From Hyphomicrobiales bacterium (GTDB lineage: Bacteria; Pseudomonadota; Alphaproteobacteria; Rhizobiales; Rhizobiaceae): a stretch of DNA of 64,000 nt. The notes under the pieces are model-generated. The model saw only the letters and a program-made list of their open reading frames with translations. It did no database searches and was not told the origin of the DNA. The first letter of the stretch is position 1, and each line of letters opens with the position of its first letter. Of this stretch, positions 50,175-58,772 are shown piece by piece. Location: NCBI GenBank assembly GCA_900468535.1, contig UBTY01000023.1, positions 1-64,000 on the forward strand. Reading direction: 5' to 3'. The position numbers and the translations under genes are program-made.

Positions 50175-51062
50175 ATGGCCCTAAACGTCCACGAAAGGCG
50201 CACTGAACGACAGCTTCTTTTGATCCTGTTGCCCTCGCTTGCGCTGCTTCTGGCCTTCGTGATCTATCCCGCGCTTTACTCGGTCTATCTGAGCTTCACC
50301 AACGAAGCATTGACCGGGGCTGCAGCCTTGCGGCCGCGCTTCGTCGGCATCCGGAACTATGCGCGACTCCTGAACGATGTAAAGTTCTGGAACGCGCTGC
50401 TTGTCACATTCCTGTTCGTCGTTGGATCGGCTGTCATTGGGCAGTTCGTGCTCGGCCTCGTTTCGGCGATGGCGCTTCGCCGCCGTATTCATTTTCGGCG
50501 CCTCTTCTCCTCGATCATCCTTCTCCCGAATGCCGCGCCAGAGGTGGTCGCTGGCTTCATGTGGATTTCGATGTTGGCCGGCGGAGAGCAGGCAACGCTC
50601 AGCCGCATCGTCAGCTTCTTTGGGGTAACACCCGCCGACTGGTTGCAGGTCTTTCCGCTGTCGATGATCATCATCGTCAACACATGGCGCGGAATTGCCA
50701 CCGCCATGATCCTACTGACCGCAGGGCTCAGCACTATTCCCGCCGAAATCTACGAGGCGGCCCGCATGGACGGCGCAACGCCCTCGCAGATGTTTCGCCG
50801 GATCACCCTGCCGCTGATGATGCCCACCATTCTTCTCTACATGCTGATATCAGCAGTCTCGACCATCGCGGTCTTCGGCCTCGTCTACGCCCTCACCCGC
50901 GGCGGACCCGGCGGAGCGACGGAACTCGTCAGCATCTACATTTACAATCAATCCTTTACGGCGTTCCAGCTTGGCTACGGCGCCGCCGTGGCGGTCGTCG
51001 CGCTGCTGATCTCGCTTGTGCTCGGCATCGGCTATGTCCGCGCGATGAAAGTGGAGGTCTGA
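50175..51062 (+). CDS. CUT1 sugar ABC transporter permease (MalF/ThuF type)
   Basis: 295 residues, six membrane segments beginning LLLILLPSLALLLAFVIYPAL, with the permease loop EIYEAARMDGATPSQMFRRITLPL. It forms the membrane channel with the product of the next gene, which starts one base after its stop. ATG 50175 is the first in-frame ATG after the hairpin. Confidence 0.9.
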   Translation: MALNVHERRTERQLLLILLPSLALLLAFVIYPALYSVYLSFTNEALTGAAALRPRFVGIRNYARLLNDVKFWNALLVTFLFVVGSAVIGQFVLGLVSAMALRRRIHFRRLFSSIILLPNAAPEVVAGFMWISMLAGGEQATLSRIVSFFGVTPADWLQVFPLSMIIIVNTWRGIATAMILLTAGLSTIPAEIYEAARMDGATPSQMFRRITLPLMMPTILLYMLISAVSTIAVFGLVYALTRGGPGGATELVSIYIYNQSFTAFQLGYGAAVAVVALLISLVLGIGYVRAMKVEV

Positions 51063-51063
51063 G

Positions 51064-51975
51064 ATGACGGTGATCTCCCCAAGCGAAAACGCCAACAAGA
51101 CGCGATCGGACCTGCTTGCTTATGCAACGCTATCGCTGATCTCGATCTTTTGTGCGGTTCCGTTCTTCTGGGTACTTCTCGCCTCGTTGGACGGCAACGC
51201 CCAGCTCTTTCTTCGCTGGCCCGAGCAATGGACGCTCGCCAACTACATCCGTGTCTTTACGAAGGAAGACGGAGCGAAATGGCTGTTCAATTCGCTCTTC
51301 GTCGTGGGCGGTGCCACGATTCTGGTGATGGTGCTGGCCGGTCTTGGCGGCTATGCGCTGTCGCGTACCAGGGCCTGGTGGAAACTGCCGTTCCTCTACG
51401 CGATCCTGCTAATCCGCGTCCTGCCGCCGACAGCGCTGGTCGTGCCGCTCTATAAGTTCCTGCTGACCTTGAACAATGCCGAAGGCGCCATCCTGCGCCC
51501 GATCTTTGGCGAGTATGCCCGGCCGATCATGCGCTGGACCGGCTTCATCGATGGCTATCTCGGCCTGATCCTCGTGCTTGCAACGATGCAGCTGCCGTTA
51601 GCTTTGTGGATCATGAAGACGTTCTTCGACGGCCTGCCGCGCGACTACGAGGAAGCGGCGCTTATGGACGGCGCAACGCTGATGCAACGCATTCGTCGCG
51701 TTCTCATTCCGCTCGCATTGCCGGGGCTCGCGGCCGCAGGGCTGTTTGCCTTCATGTCCGCGTGGGGCGACTTCCTGCTGCCGCTGATCTTTCTCTCCTC
51801 TCCGGAATTGCAGACCCTGCCGCTTGGCCTGTTCCGCGCATTCCTTCGCATCAACGAGATCGACTACGGCCTGCTTGCCGCACTCGCCTTCATCTACCTC
51901 CTGCCGGCAGTCGTCGCCTTCGGCTTTGCGCGTCGCTTCCTAGTGCAAACATTTGCCGGCGGCGTCAAAGGCTGA
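51064..51975 (+). CDS. CUT1 sugar ABC transporter permease (MalG/ThuG type)
   Basis: 303 residues with six membrane segments and the EAA loop DYEEAALMDGATLMQRIRRVLIPLALPG. ATG 51064 follows GGAGGTCTGAG. It is the second channel subunit; its stop lies 19 bases before the ATPase start. Confidence 0.9.
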   Translation: MTVISPSENANKTRSDLLAYATLSLISIFCAVPFFWVLLASLDGNAQLFLRWPEQWTLANYIRVFTKEDGAKWLFNSLFVVGGATILVMVLAGLGGYALSRTRAWWKLPFLYAILLIRVLPPTALVVPLYKFLLTLNNAEGAILRPIFGEYARPIMRWTGFIDGYLGLILVLATMQLPLALWIMKTFFDGLPRDYEEAALMDGATLMQRIRRVLIPLALPGLAAAGLFAFMSAWGDFLLPLIFLSSPELQTLPLGLFRAFLRINEIDYGLLAALAFIYLLPAVVAFGFARRFLVQTFAGGVKG

Positions 51976-51994
51976 CACCAGAAAGAGCTACACG

Positions 51995-53080
51995 ATGATC
52001 AATCTCAGGAACGTTCGCAAATTTTACGGTGCACTGGAGGTCATCAAGGGCGTCGACATCACTGTGGAAGACGGCGAGTTCGCGGTATTCGTCGGACCAT
52101 CCGGCTGCGGAAAGTCCACCCTGCTGCGGATGATTGCAGGCCTCGAGGGCATCGACGATGGCGATCTCATTCTCAACGGAAAACGCATCAATGACGTCCC
52201 GCCAGACAAGCGCGGAATCGCGATGGTGTTCCAGTCCTATGCCCTCTATCCGCATATGACGGTCGCCGAGAATATCGGCTTCTCGCTCAGCCTAAAGAAA
52301 GTGCCCGAAGCGGAGATCCGCCGGCAGGTGGAAGCGGTGGCCGAGATCCTGCAGCTTACCGACTATCTCGACCGTCGTCCGGCTGCCCTGTCAGGCGGAC
52401 AGCGGCAGCGCGTCGCCATCGGTCGCGCAATCATCAAGAAGCCGTCGCTGATCCTTTTCGATGAACCGCTCTCCAATCTCGATTCCGCCCTTCGCGTGCA
52501 GATGCGCGCCGAACTGCAGCGCCTGCACCGCGAGCTAAAGGCAACGGTCGTTTATGTGACGCATGACCAGGTCGAGGCCATGACCATGGCTGACCGCATC
52601 GTCGTCCTCAACAAGGGTGTTGTTGCACAGCAGGGGGCGCCGATGGCGCTCTACCATCAGCCAGACAACGAGTTCGTCGCCACCTTCATCGGCTCTCCAA
52701 AGATGAACACCATTCCGGTGTCGATCACCAAACCGGTTGCCGGCAGGGTCCATGCCCAAAGCCCGCTTGGCTTGAACCTCGACCTGCCCGACGCAGGCGG
52801 GACTGTTCCGCCGGGCCAGGCGACACTCGGCATACGCCCCGAACACCTGAGGATCGCAGCCGAAGGCCAGGGCGATCTATCGGCAGAGGTCATGATCGTC
52901 GAGCGCCTGGGGGTCGAGACCTACATGACGGTCGGCTCGCAGGAGCAACCGATCGTCGTGCGCGCCGAAGGCGACATCGCGCTCAGGCCCGGCGACCGCG
53001 TCTCGCTGACGGCGGACACATCCGCCTGCCACCTGTTCGATTCCGCCGGTCGGGTCATCCGCTCGGCTCAAGCTTCATAA
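51995..53080 (+). CDS. CUT1 sugar ABC transporter ATPase (UgpC/MsmK/ThuK type)
   Basis: 361 residues. Walker [18 protein letters not shown]-loop VFQSYALYPHMTV, signature LSGGQRQRVAIGRAI, Walker [18 protein letters not shown]-loop YVTHDQVEAMTMADR, and a C-terminal TOBE/OB domain of the sugar subclass (GIRPEHLRIA). ATG 51995 after GAAAGAGC. It energises the transporter. Confidence 0.92.
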   Translation: MINLRNVRKFYGALEVIKGVDITVEDGEFAVFVGPSGCGKSTLLRMIAGLEGIDDGDLILNGKRINDVPPDKRGIAMVFQSYALYPHMTVAENIGFSLSLKKVPEAEIRRQVEAVAEILQLTDYLDRRPAALSGGQRQRVAIGRAIIKKPSLILFDEPLSNLDSALRVQMRAELQRLHRELKATVVYVTHDQVEAMTMADRIVVLNKGVVAQQGAPMALYHQPDNEFVATFIGSPKMNTIPVSITKPVAGRVHAQSPLGLNLDLPDAGGTVPPGQATLGIRPEHLRIAAEGQGDLSAEVMIVERLGVETYMTVGSQEQPIVVRAEGDIALRPGDRVSLTADTSACHLFDSAGRVIRSAQAS

Positions 53081-53093
53081 CATCGAGGATACC

Positions 53094-53828
53094 ATGACAA
53101 TCAAGGTCACCATCTGGAACGAAGGCCGTCACGAGCAACTGCACAAGGAGGTCCAGGAGATCTACCCGGACCGCATCGACGGCGCGATCGCGGCCGGCAT
53201 TGCCAACCCTGACTTCGAAATCCGTCGCGGCACACTTGACGATCCGCACGAGGGGCTCCCGGATTCTCTTCTCAATGACACCGATGTGCTGCTGTGGTGG
53301 GGGCACATGGCGCATGAAGAGGTCAGCGACGGTCTGATCGATCGGATACAGCAGCGCGTGCTCAAAGGCATGGGCCTCGTAGTCCTGCATTCAGGGCATC
53401 ACTCCAAGCTGTTTCGGCGACTGATGGGCACGAACGCCAATCTCTCCTGGCGCGAAACGCCGCAGGGCGATCTGGAGCGCGTCTGGGTGGTCAATCCGGC
53501 ACATCCCATTGCCGAAGGATTGCCGCCATTTTTTGAAGTGAACGCCTCGGAAATGTACGGCGAACCCTTCGACATTCCGCAACCCGACGAACTGGTTTTC
53601 ATCTCCTGGTATTCCGGCGGCGAAGTGTTCCGCAGCGGCTGCACGTGGCAGCGCGGTCGCGGTCGCATCTTCTTCTTCAGCCCCGGCCACGAGACCTATC
53701 CGATCTACCACGACGCGACCGTGCACAAGGTCATCTCGAACGGCATCCGTTGGGCGAAGCAGAGCCACACGGATGGTAGGATCCTCGAAAACTGGCATCG
53801 CGCGGAACCGATCCACGCTCGGCCCTAA
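53094..53828 (+). CDS. ThuA-like trehalose-utilisation family protein
   Basis: 244 residues of the ThuA/glutamine-amidotransferase-like fold. Recognisable parts are VTIWNEGRHEQ at the start, DVLLWWGHMAHEEV, VVLHSGHHSKLFRRLMG, and the terminal PGHETYPIYHDATVHKVISNGIRWA (read in pieces). In rhizobia ThuA acts with the oxidoreductase ThuB on disaccharides through 3-keto forms. It is 13 bases after the ATPase, so it is part of the uptake operon, and its likely redox partner is the divergent Gfo/Idh gene. Confidence 0.85.
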   Translation: MTIKVTIWNEGRHEQLHKEVQEIYPDRIDGAIAAGIANPDFEIRRGTLDDPHEGLPDSLLNDTDVLLWWGHMAHEEVSDGLIDRIQQRVLKGMGLVVLHSGHHSKLFRRLMGTNANLSWRETPQGDLERVWVVNPAHPIAEGLPPFFEVNASEMYGEPFDIPQPDELVFISWYSGGEVFRSGCTWQRGRGRIFFFSPGHETYPIYHDATVHKVISNGIRWAKQSHTDGRILENWHRAEPIHARP

Positions 53829-53842
53829 ATCGAGAACGATCG

Positions 53843-53864
53843 GGCGGTCATTTGCGTGACCGCC
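53843..53864 (+). other. Hairpin between the two ThuA-like genes
   Basis: GGCGGTCA (53843-53850) pairs perfectly with TGACCGCC (53857-53864) over a TTTGCG loop, 15 bases after the first thuA-like stop. No T-run; it may be an attenuator separating the last gene from the operon. Confidence 0.5.
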
Positions 53865-53956
53865 TCCGTCGATCTGTCGCGCCGTCGCGGTCGGATGTCG
53901 ATCTGGAGCTTTACTGCCCTATTGTGTAGGACATGGCCGAGGAATAGCGGGAGGCA

Positions 53957-54604
53957 GTGTTGCGAAAGGCGATCATCGTTTGGGGCGGATGGAAGGGCCA
54001 TGAGCCCGAGGAGTGCGCGCGGGCAGTTACCGCATTGCTGCGCGAGGAGGATTTCGACGTCCAGGTGACGGATGATCTGGGGATCTTTGGCTCGCAAGCG
54101 ATCAGCGAGGCAGATATCCTCGTCCCGATCATCACGGGCGAAAAGCTTGAAAAGCCTTATGCAGACGCGCTTGTCGAGGCCGTGCGAAACGGGCTGGGAT
54201 TGGGTGGCCACCACGGCTCGCTCGCCACGTCGTTCAAGGAAAGCGCACCGTTTCGCTATCTCTGCGGCGTCACATGGGTTTCCCACCCCGGCAACATCAT
54301 CGATTTCCGCGTCAACGTGACAAAGCCCCACGATCCTGTCGTGGCTGATATCCCGGACTTCGATTATCGGTCCGAGCAATATTACCTTCACTTTGATCCT
54401 TCGATCGAGATCCTGGCGACGACGCTATTCAGCGGCGAGCATGATCCCGCATGCCGCAATGTCACGATGCCGGTGGCATTCAAGCGTCAGTTTGGCACCG
54501 GTCGCGTGTTCTACTCCGCGCTGGGACATGTCGCCGCCGAGTTCGAACACCCCCACATGCGGCGCATCTTGCAACGCGGACTTTCCTGGGCCGCACGTGG
54601 TTAA
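53957..54604 (+). CDS. Second ThuA-like domain protein
   Basis: 215 residues, start GTG 53957 or TTG 53960 after GCGGGAGG. The fold is ThuA-like but divergent from the preceding protein: KAIIVWGGWKGHEPEECARAV, GLGLGGHHGSLATSF, HPGNIIDFRVNVTKPHDPV and FYSALGHVAAEFEHPHMRRIL. Conserved HxG and SALGH segments suggest a retained active site. It is 128 bases after the first ThuA gene. Function unknown; sugar-derivative metabolism is inferred from position. Confidence 0.78.
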   Translation: MLRKAIIVWGGWKGHEPEECARAVTALLREEDFDVQVTDDLGIFGSQAISEADILVPIITGEKLEKPYADALVEAVRNGLGLGGHHGSLATSFKESAPFRYLCGVTWVSHPGNIIDFRVNVTKPHDPVVADIPDFDYRSEQYYLHFDPSIEILATTLFSGEHDPACRNVTMPVAFKRQFGTGRVFYSALGHVAAEFEHPHMRRILQRGLSWAARG

Positions 54605-54675
54605 GCCGAAGTCATGTGGATCTGCCGCCTCTGGCGAACAATTTCCCTACTAGATCTAAGGTATTCAAAATAATC

Positions 54676-54700
54676 GTACCGAATGGTACTTTATTTTTTC
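54676..54700 (+). terminator. Short intrinsic terminator after the ThuA-like operon
   Basis: GTACC (54676-54680) pairs with GGTAC (54685-54689) over GAAT and is followed by TTTATTTTTT, the strongest T-run in this part of the window. The stem is only 5 bp, so efficiency is uncertain. The surrounding 54640-54720 is unusually AT-rich. Confidence 0.6.
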
Positions 54701-54746
54701 GTCGCTTCGATTCTGCGACACCGCGACGAGACTTGAAAGGGAGCAT

Positions 54747-54950
54747 ATGACCGCACGTCGACACAGCTGGGGCGACCTTGATCGTGACGTACGCTCGTCC
54801 GATGACCTCCAGCGCCCGACAGCGGAAGAGCCTCTGCCGCAGCGGGAAAGTCTTCCCGCAATCAAATTGCATTTCGATATGAGTAAGAGCTTCGTCGACG
54901 CTGTCTTCGAGGTCAGCAAGAAACGCGCACGAAAACAACCAATCAGCTAA
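54747..54950 (+). CDS. Small hypothetical protein
   Basis: 67 residues from ATG 54747, preceded by AAGGGAG. The product is hydrophilic and charged, starts MTARRHSWGDLDRDVRSSDD, has a helix-like SFVDAVFEVSKKRARK end, and shows no signal peptide, membrane segment or known motif. It lies between a terminator and the convergent LacI gene. The good ribosome site supports translation, but it could be a chance ORF. Confidence 0.4.
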   Translation: MTARRHSWGDLDRDVRSSDDLQRPTAEEPLPQRESLPAIKLHFDMSKSFVDAVFEVSKKRARKQPIS

Positions 54951-54959
54951 CAGCCCAGC

Positions 54960-56045
54960 CTAGCTTTTCTTCAGTGGGGCCGACGTCGATGTCCTCACGA
55001 CCAGCGGGCCGTCGACCTTGATGGTCATGGGCCGCAGCTTCTTGCGATGCACCGCCATGTCGATCAACGCCTCGGCCGCTTTCTGTCCCATTTCATAATT
55101 GGGAAGAACCAGCGTCGAAAGCGGCGGGTGCGTGTAGCGCGCCAATTCCTGGTCGTCATATCCCATAACGGAAACGTCCTCGGGTACCCTCAGGCCTTTC
55201 TCCGCCGCCGCCTCCATGACGCCGATTGCCATGAGGTCGTTGCCGCAGAAAATCGCCGTAGGCCGGTTGGCCATCGACAACAACTCCAGCCCCGCTTCAT
55301 AGCCCCGCAACGGCAGCCAGTCGCCGTCGCGCACAAGCTGTGGATCGAATGCAACATCCACCGTGGCCAGCGCCTGCTTGTACCCTTTCAAGCGATCGAT
55401 CGCCGCATCCATCCATGGTTCACCGTTGATGAATCCGATGCGCCGATGCCCCAGCGAGGTCAGATGCGCGGTGGCGGCAAAGCCGCCTGCCACTTCGCCG
55501 GGCACGATCGCCATATGCTGGCGCGGCTCCGCATAGCAGTTCAACAATACGGTCGGGATATCCCTGAGCGCCGCCGGCACCTGAACCTTTCGAGTAAAGA
55601 TCGTTGCGTAGATCACGCCAATAATTGACGGGTCTCTCAAAACGGAACGCAGGACGGCATCTTCGAGATCCGGGTTCGAGCGCGTCGCATGCGCGGAAAC
55701 CAGAAAGCCCTGTTCGAAGGCATGGTCACGCGCGCCGTCGAGGCTGACGACCGGGTGCGGACTGGTGGAGATTTCATCGACGATGAAAGCGATCGTGTCT
55801 TTCTCGACAACCGCCTCCTCCGGGCTATCGTGGCGGACACCCGGTAATTTATAACCAATTTTATGAGCAGCTTCCCGCACTTTCATCTGCGTTTCCGCGG
55901 AGATGCGCGAGCCGGACATCTCGTTGAGTACGAGTGACACGCTCGACTGTGAAACGCCGGCAATTCTGGCAATATCCGTCATAGTCGGCCGCGTACTGCC
56001 CCCACGACGCCCAGCATCGTCGTCGCGACCATTATTCCTTGCCAT
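54960..56045 (-). CDS. LacI-family regulator of the galactofuranose-type transporter
   Basis: 361 residues from ATG 56045 after GGAGGAGAT. An N-terminal basic tail of about 20 residues precedes the helix-turn-helix MTDIARIAGVSQSSVSLVLN and the hinge GYKLPGVRH. The sensor domain includes GFINGEPWMDAAIDRL and AIFCGNDLMAIGVMEAA. It is divergent from the CUT2 transporter operon across a region with repeated operator-like elements, so it most likely represses that operon. Confidence 0.9.
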   Translation of the reverse strand: MARNNGRDDDAGRRGGSTRPTMTDIARIAGVSQSSVSLVLNEMSGSRISAETQMKVREAAHKIGYKLPGVRHDSPEEAVVEKDTIAFIVDEISTSPHPVVSLDGARDHAFEQGFLVSAHATRSNPDLEDAVLRSVLRDPSIIGVIYATIFTRKVQVPAALRDIPTVLLNCYAEPRQHMAIVPGEVAGGFAATAHLTSLGHRRIGFINGEPWMDAAIDRLKGYKQALATVDVAFDPQLVRDGDWLPLRGYEAGLELLSMANRPTAIFCGNDLMAIGVMEAAAEKGLRVPEDVSVMGYDDQELARYTHPPLSTLVLPNYEMGQKAAEALIDMAVHRKKLRPMTIKVDGPLVVRTSTSAPLKKS

Positions 56046-56077
56046 CAAAATCTCCTCCGCCGGCATGCTGCGATGCA

Positions 56078-56163
56078 AAGCGATTATTGCAAATGCTAAT
56101 AAAATGACACTTGACTGCTAATATTATTAGCGACAATATCATGCCATGTGAAGCGATTATTGC
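56078..56163. promoter_or_regulatory. Repeated operator-like elements between LacI and CUT2 genes
   Basis: AAGCGATTATTGC occurs at 56078-56090 and again at 56151-56163 (73-base period). Between them is the perfect 15-base palindrome GCTAATATTATTAGC (56117-56131), and another half-site GCTAATA lies at 56095-56101. The layout suits looping or cooperative repressor binding. Confidence 0.6.
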
Positions 56164-56211
56164 TCACTGCCGGTAAGAGGATACCGGAAAATCTGGGAGG
56201 AGAAACCTGAG

Positions 56212-57195
56212 ATGTCTACATTCTCACGTCGTACATTCATGCTCGCGGCCACCGCAATTGGCGCCATCGCCGTTGCCGGCACGACCGCAATCGCGCAAGT
56301 CCCCGCTCTCAAGCAGAAAGAAAAGTACAAGGTCGGCTTCGCGCAGACTGAATCGAACAACCCATGGCGCATCGCGCAGACCGAAAGCATGAAGGCCGAA
56401 GCTGCCAAGCTCGGATATCAGCTCGTCTACACCGATGCAGCCGGCTCCGCGGCCAAGCAGGTCGCAGACGTCAACTCGATGATCGCACAGGGCGTCGACG
56501 TCATTTTCCTTGCTCCCCGCGAAGAGAAGCCGCTGATCCCGGCTGTCATGGCCGCCAAGAAGGCCGGCATCCCGGTTATCCTGCTTGACCGCAGCGTCGA
56601 TCCCAAGCTTGCCAAGGCGGGCAAGGACTATCTGACGTTCATCGGCTCGGACTTCATCAAGGAAGGCCAGCGCGTCGCTGAATGGCTGGCCAAGAACGCC
56701 AACGGCAAGAAGAAGATCATCGAGCTCGAAGGCACGACAGGCTCGTCGCCGGCGAATGATCGCAAGAAGGGCTTCGACGACGCGATCAAGGCCGCTGGCG
56801 GGTTTGAGATCGTCGCGTCGCAGTCGGGCGATTTTGCCCGCGACAAGGGCCGCCAGGTTGCCGAAGCTCTGCTCCAGGCTCACCCGGACGCCGACATCAT
56901 CTACGCGCATAACGATGAAATGGCGATAGGCGCGATCTCGGCGATCGAAGCCGCCGGCAAGGTTCCGGGCAAGGACATCCTCGTCCTGTCCATCGACGGT
57001 GGCAAGGAAGCCGTGCAGGCCGTTGTTGACGGAAAGATCGGCGCCGTCGTCGAGTGCAATCCGCGCTTTGGACCAAAGGCATTCGAGACCATGGCACGCT
57101 ACGCCAAGGGCGAGAAGATCGAGCCTTGGGTCATCAACAATGATAAGTTCTACGACAGCTCCAACGCCAAGGCGGAGATCGCAGACGCTTACTAA
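56212..57195 (+). CDS. ytfQ: CUT2 sugar-binding protein, YtfQ-like
   Basis: 327 residues. A Tat-type leader (SRRTFMLAATAIGAIAVAG, cleavage near AIAQ) precedes a ribose-binding-type fold with VGFAQTESNNPWRIAQTESM, RKKGFDDAIKAAGG and IYAHNDEMAIGAISAIEAAG. The first motif is close to the E. coli galactofuranose-binding protein YtfQ as I recall it. ATG 56212 after GGGAGGAGA. The sugar assignment comes from similarity and gene order only. Confidence 0.85.
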   Translation: MSTFSRRTFMLAATAIGAIAVAGTTAIAQVPALKQKEKYKVGFAQTESNNPWRIAQTESMKAEAAKLGYQLVYTDAAGSAAKQVADVNSMIAQGVDVIFLAPREEKPLIPAVMAAKKAGIPVILLDRSVDPKLAKAGKDYLTFIGSDFIKEGQRVAEWLAKNANGKKKIIELEGTTGSSPANDRKKGFDDAIKAAGGFEIVASQSGDFARDKGRQVAEALLQAHPDADIIYAHNDEMAIGAISAIEAAGKVPGKDILVLSIDGGKEAVQAVVDGKIGAVVECNPRFGPKAFETMARYAKGEKIEPWVINNDKFYDSSNAKAEIADAY

Positions 57196-57214
57196 CCTCC
57201 TGGGCGGACCTGAA

Positions 57215-57244
57215 CCGGTCGGTGCGGCTTGCCGTGCCGGCCGG
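57215..57244 (+). other. Hairpin between ytfQ-like and ATPase genes
   Basis: CCGGTCGGT (57215-57223) pairs with GCCGGCCGG (57236-57244) using two G-U pairs, in the 81-base gap after the binding-protein gene. It probably stabilises the upstream mRNA. Confidence 0.45.
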
Positions 57245-57276
57245 ATATTCATTGAGACAAGGTAGGGTGGATCGGC

Positions 57277-58770
57277 ATGTTGCTATCCATGCAGGGAATT
57301 TCGAAGTCTTTCGGCGGGGTCCCGGCACTGCGCGCGGCTTCATTGGAGATCGCCGCAGGCGAAGTCATGGCGCTAGTCGGCCAGAATGGCGCCGGGAAAT
57401 CGACGCTGATCAAGATCCTGACCGGGGTCTATCAACGCGATGAAGGAGCGATCCACTTCGACGGCCGGGACATCGACTTTGCCTCACCCTCGGAGAGCCA
57501 GGCTGTTGGGATCGCCACGATCTATCAGGAAATCAATCTCGCACCTCAACGTTCGGTGGCTGAGAACATCTACTTGTCGCGCGAGCCACGACGTTACGGC
57601 TTCCTCGACCGGCGAGCCATGCGCGAAGGCGCAAAGGCGGTCCTCAAGACCTTCAAGCTGGAGATCGATGTCGATTTGCCCGTCGCGCATTTCAATGCGG
57701 CGACGCGGCAGATGGTGTCGATTGCCCGTGCGGTCACCCAGAATGCCCGGCTCCTGATCATGGACGAGCCGACATCCTCTCTCGACGAGCGCGAAGTTGC
57801 CGTTCTTTTCGAAACCATCCGCACATTGAAAGAGAACGGCGTAGCCGTCGTCTTCATCGGCCATCGCCTTGACGAGCTCTACGCCATCTGTGACCGGGTG
57901 ACGATCATGCGCGACGGCCAGACTGTCGCCGTCGGCGCGATGCAGGACATGCCGAAGATGGAGCTGGTGCGCCACATGCTCGGGCGCGAACTCGCTGCCT
58001 TCGAGGCTTTGAGCAGAGATGCGGATGCCAATGCAGAGCGACCGATCCGCCTCGCACTCGAGGGAGCAGGTTCAGGCCTTCGCGTGCGCAATGTCGATCT
58101 GTCCATCCGCGAAGGTGAAATCTCCGGACTTGCCGGCCTCCTTGGTTCCGGCCGAACCGAAACCGCTCGCATCATCTTCGGTCTCGACAAGCTTGAACGC
58201 GGCACAATGCGCTTTGACGGAGCGCCTCGCAGCTATTCTGAGCCGGCAGCGGCAATTGCCGACGGTATCGGCCTGGTGTCGGAAGATCGAAAGGTCGACG
58301 GCATCGTGCCTGACATGAGCATACGGGAAAACATGACGTTGGCTCTCCTCCCGAAGCTCAGCAGAGCCGGGATCGTCGACCGCGCGCGCCAGAGCGAGAT
58401 CGTGGAGCGTTTCATCAAGGCGCTTGGCGTCAAATGCGCCTCGCCCGATCAACCGATCAAGGAGCTTTCCGGCGGCAACCAGCAAAAGGTTTTGCTGGCG
58501 CGCTGGCTCTGCACCGACCCCCGGGTTCTTATCGTCGACGAGCCGACGCGCGGCATCGATATCGGCGCGAAGACAGAGATTCTGCGTCTACTGCGCAGAC
58601 TGGCCGATGAGGGCTTGAGCGTTCTCATGATTTCCTCCGAACTCGAGGAACTGCTTGCCGCAGCCGATCACGTCACGGTGCTCAGTGACGGCTCGTCCGT
58701 CGCCGTCGTTTCGCGCCAGAAGCTTTCCGAACAGATATTGCTTGCCGCCATGGCGCACCAGGTCGATTGA
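57277..58770 (+). CDS. ytfR: CUT2 sugar ABC transporter ATPase, YtfR-like
   Basis: 497 residues with two fused ATPase domains. The first has Walker A GQNGAGKSTLIKIL and LLIMDEPTSSLDEREV. The second has the degenerate loop GLLGSGRTETARIIF, signature LSGGNQQKVLLARWL and Walker B VLIVDEPTRGIDIGAK, which is normal for this class. It powers import of the sugar bound by the upstream product. Confidence 0.92.
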   Translation: MLLSMQGISKSFGGVPALRAASLEIAAGEVMALVGQNGAGKSTLIKILTGVYQRDEGAIHFDGRDIDFASPSESQAVGIATIYQEINLAPQRSVAENIYLSREPRRYGFLDRRAMREGAKAVLKTFKLEIDVDLPVAHFNAATRQMVSIARAVTQNARLLIMDEPTSSLDEREVAVLFETIRTLKENGVAVVFIGHRLDELYAICDRVTIMRDGQTVAVGAMQDMPKMELVRHMLGRELAAFEALSRDADANAERPIRLALEGAGSGLRVRNVDLSIREGEISGLAGLLGSGRTETARIIFGLDKLERGTMRFDGAPRSYSEPAAAIADGIGLVSEDRKVDGIVPDMSIRENMTLALLPKLSRAGIVDRARQSEIVERFIKALGVKCASPDQPIKELSGGNQQKVLLARWLCTDPRVLIVDEPTRGIDIGAKTEILRLLRRLADEGLSVLMISSELEELLAAADHVTVLSDGSSVAVVSRQKLSEQILLAAMAHQVD

Positions 58771-58772
58771 AA

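Noticed and set aside
58767..58772. TTG start for the YtfT-like permease overlapping the ATPase stop
   Set aside because: ATG 58773 is two codons downstream and more likely; the difference is only two residues.
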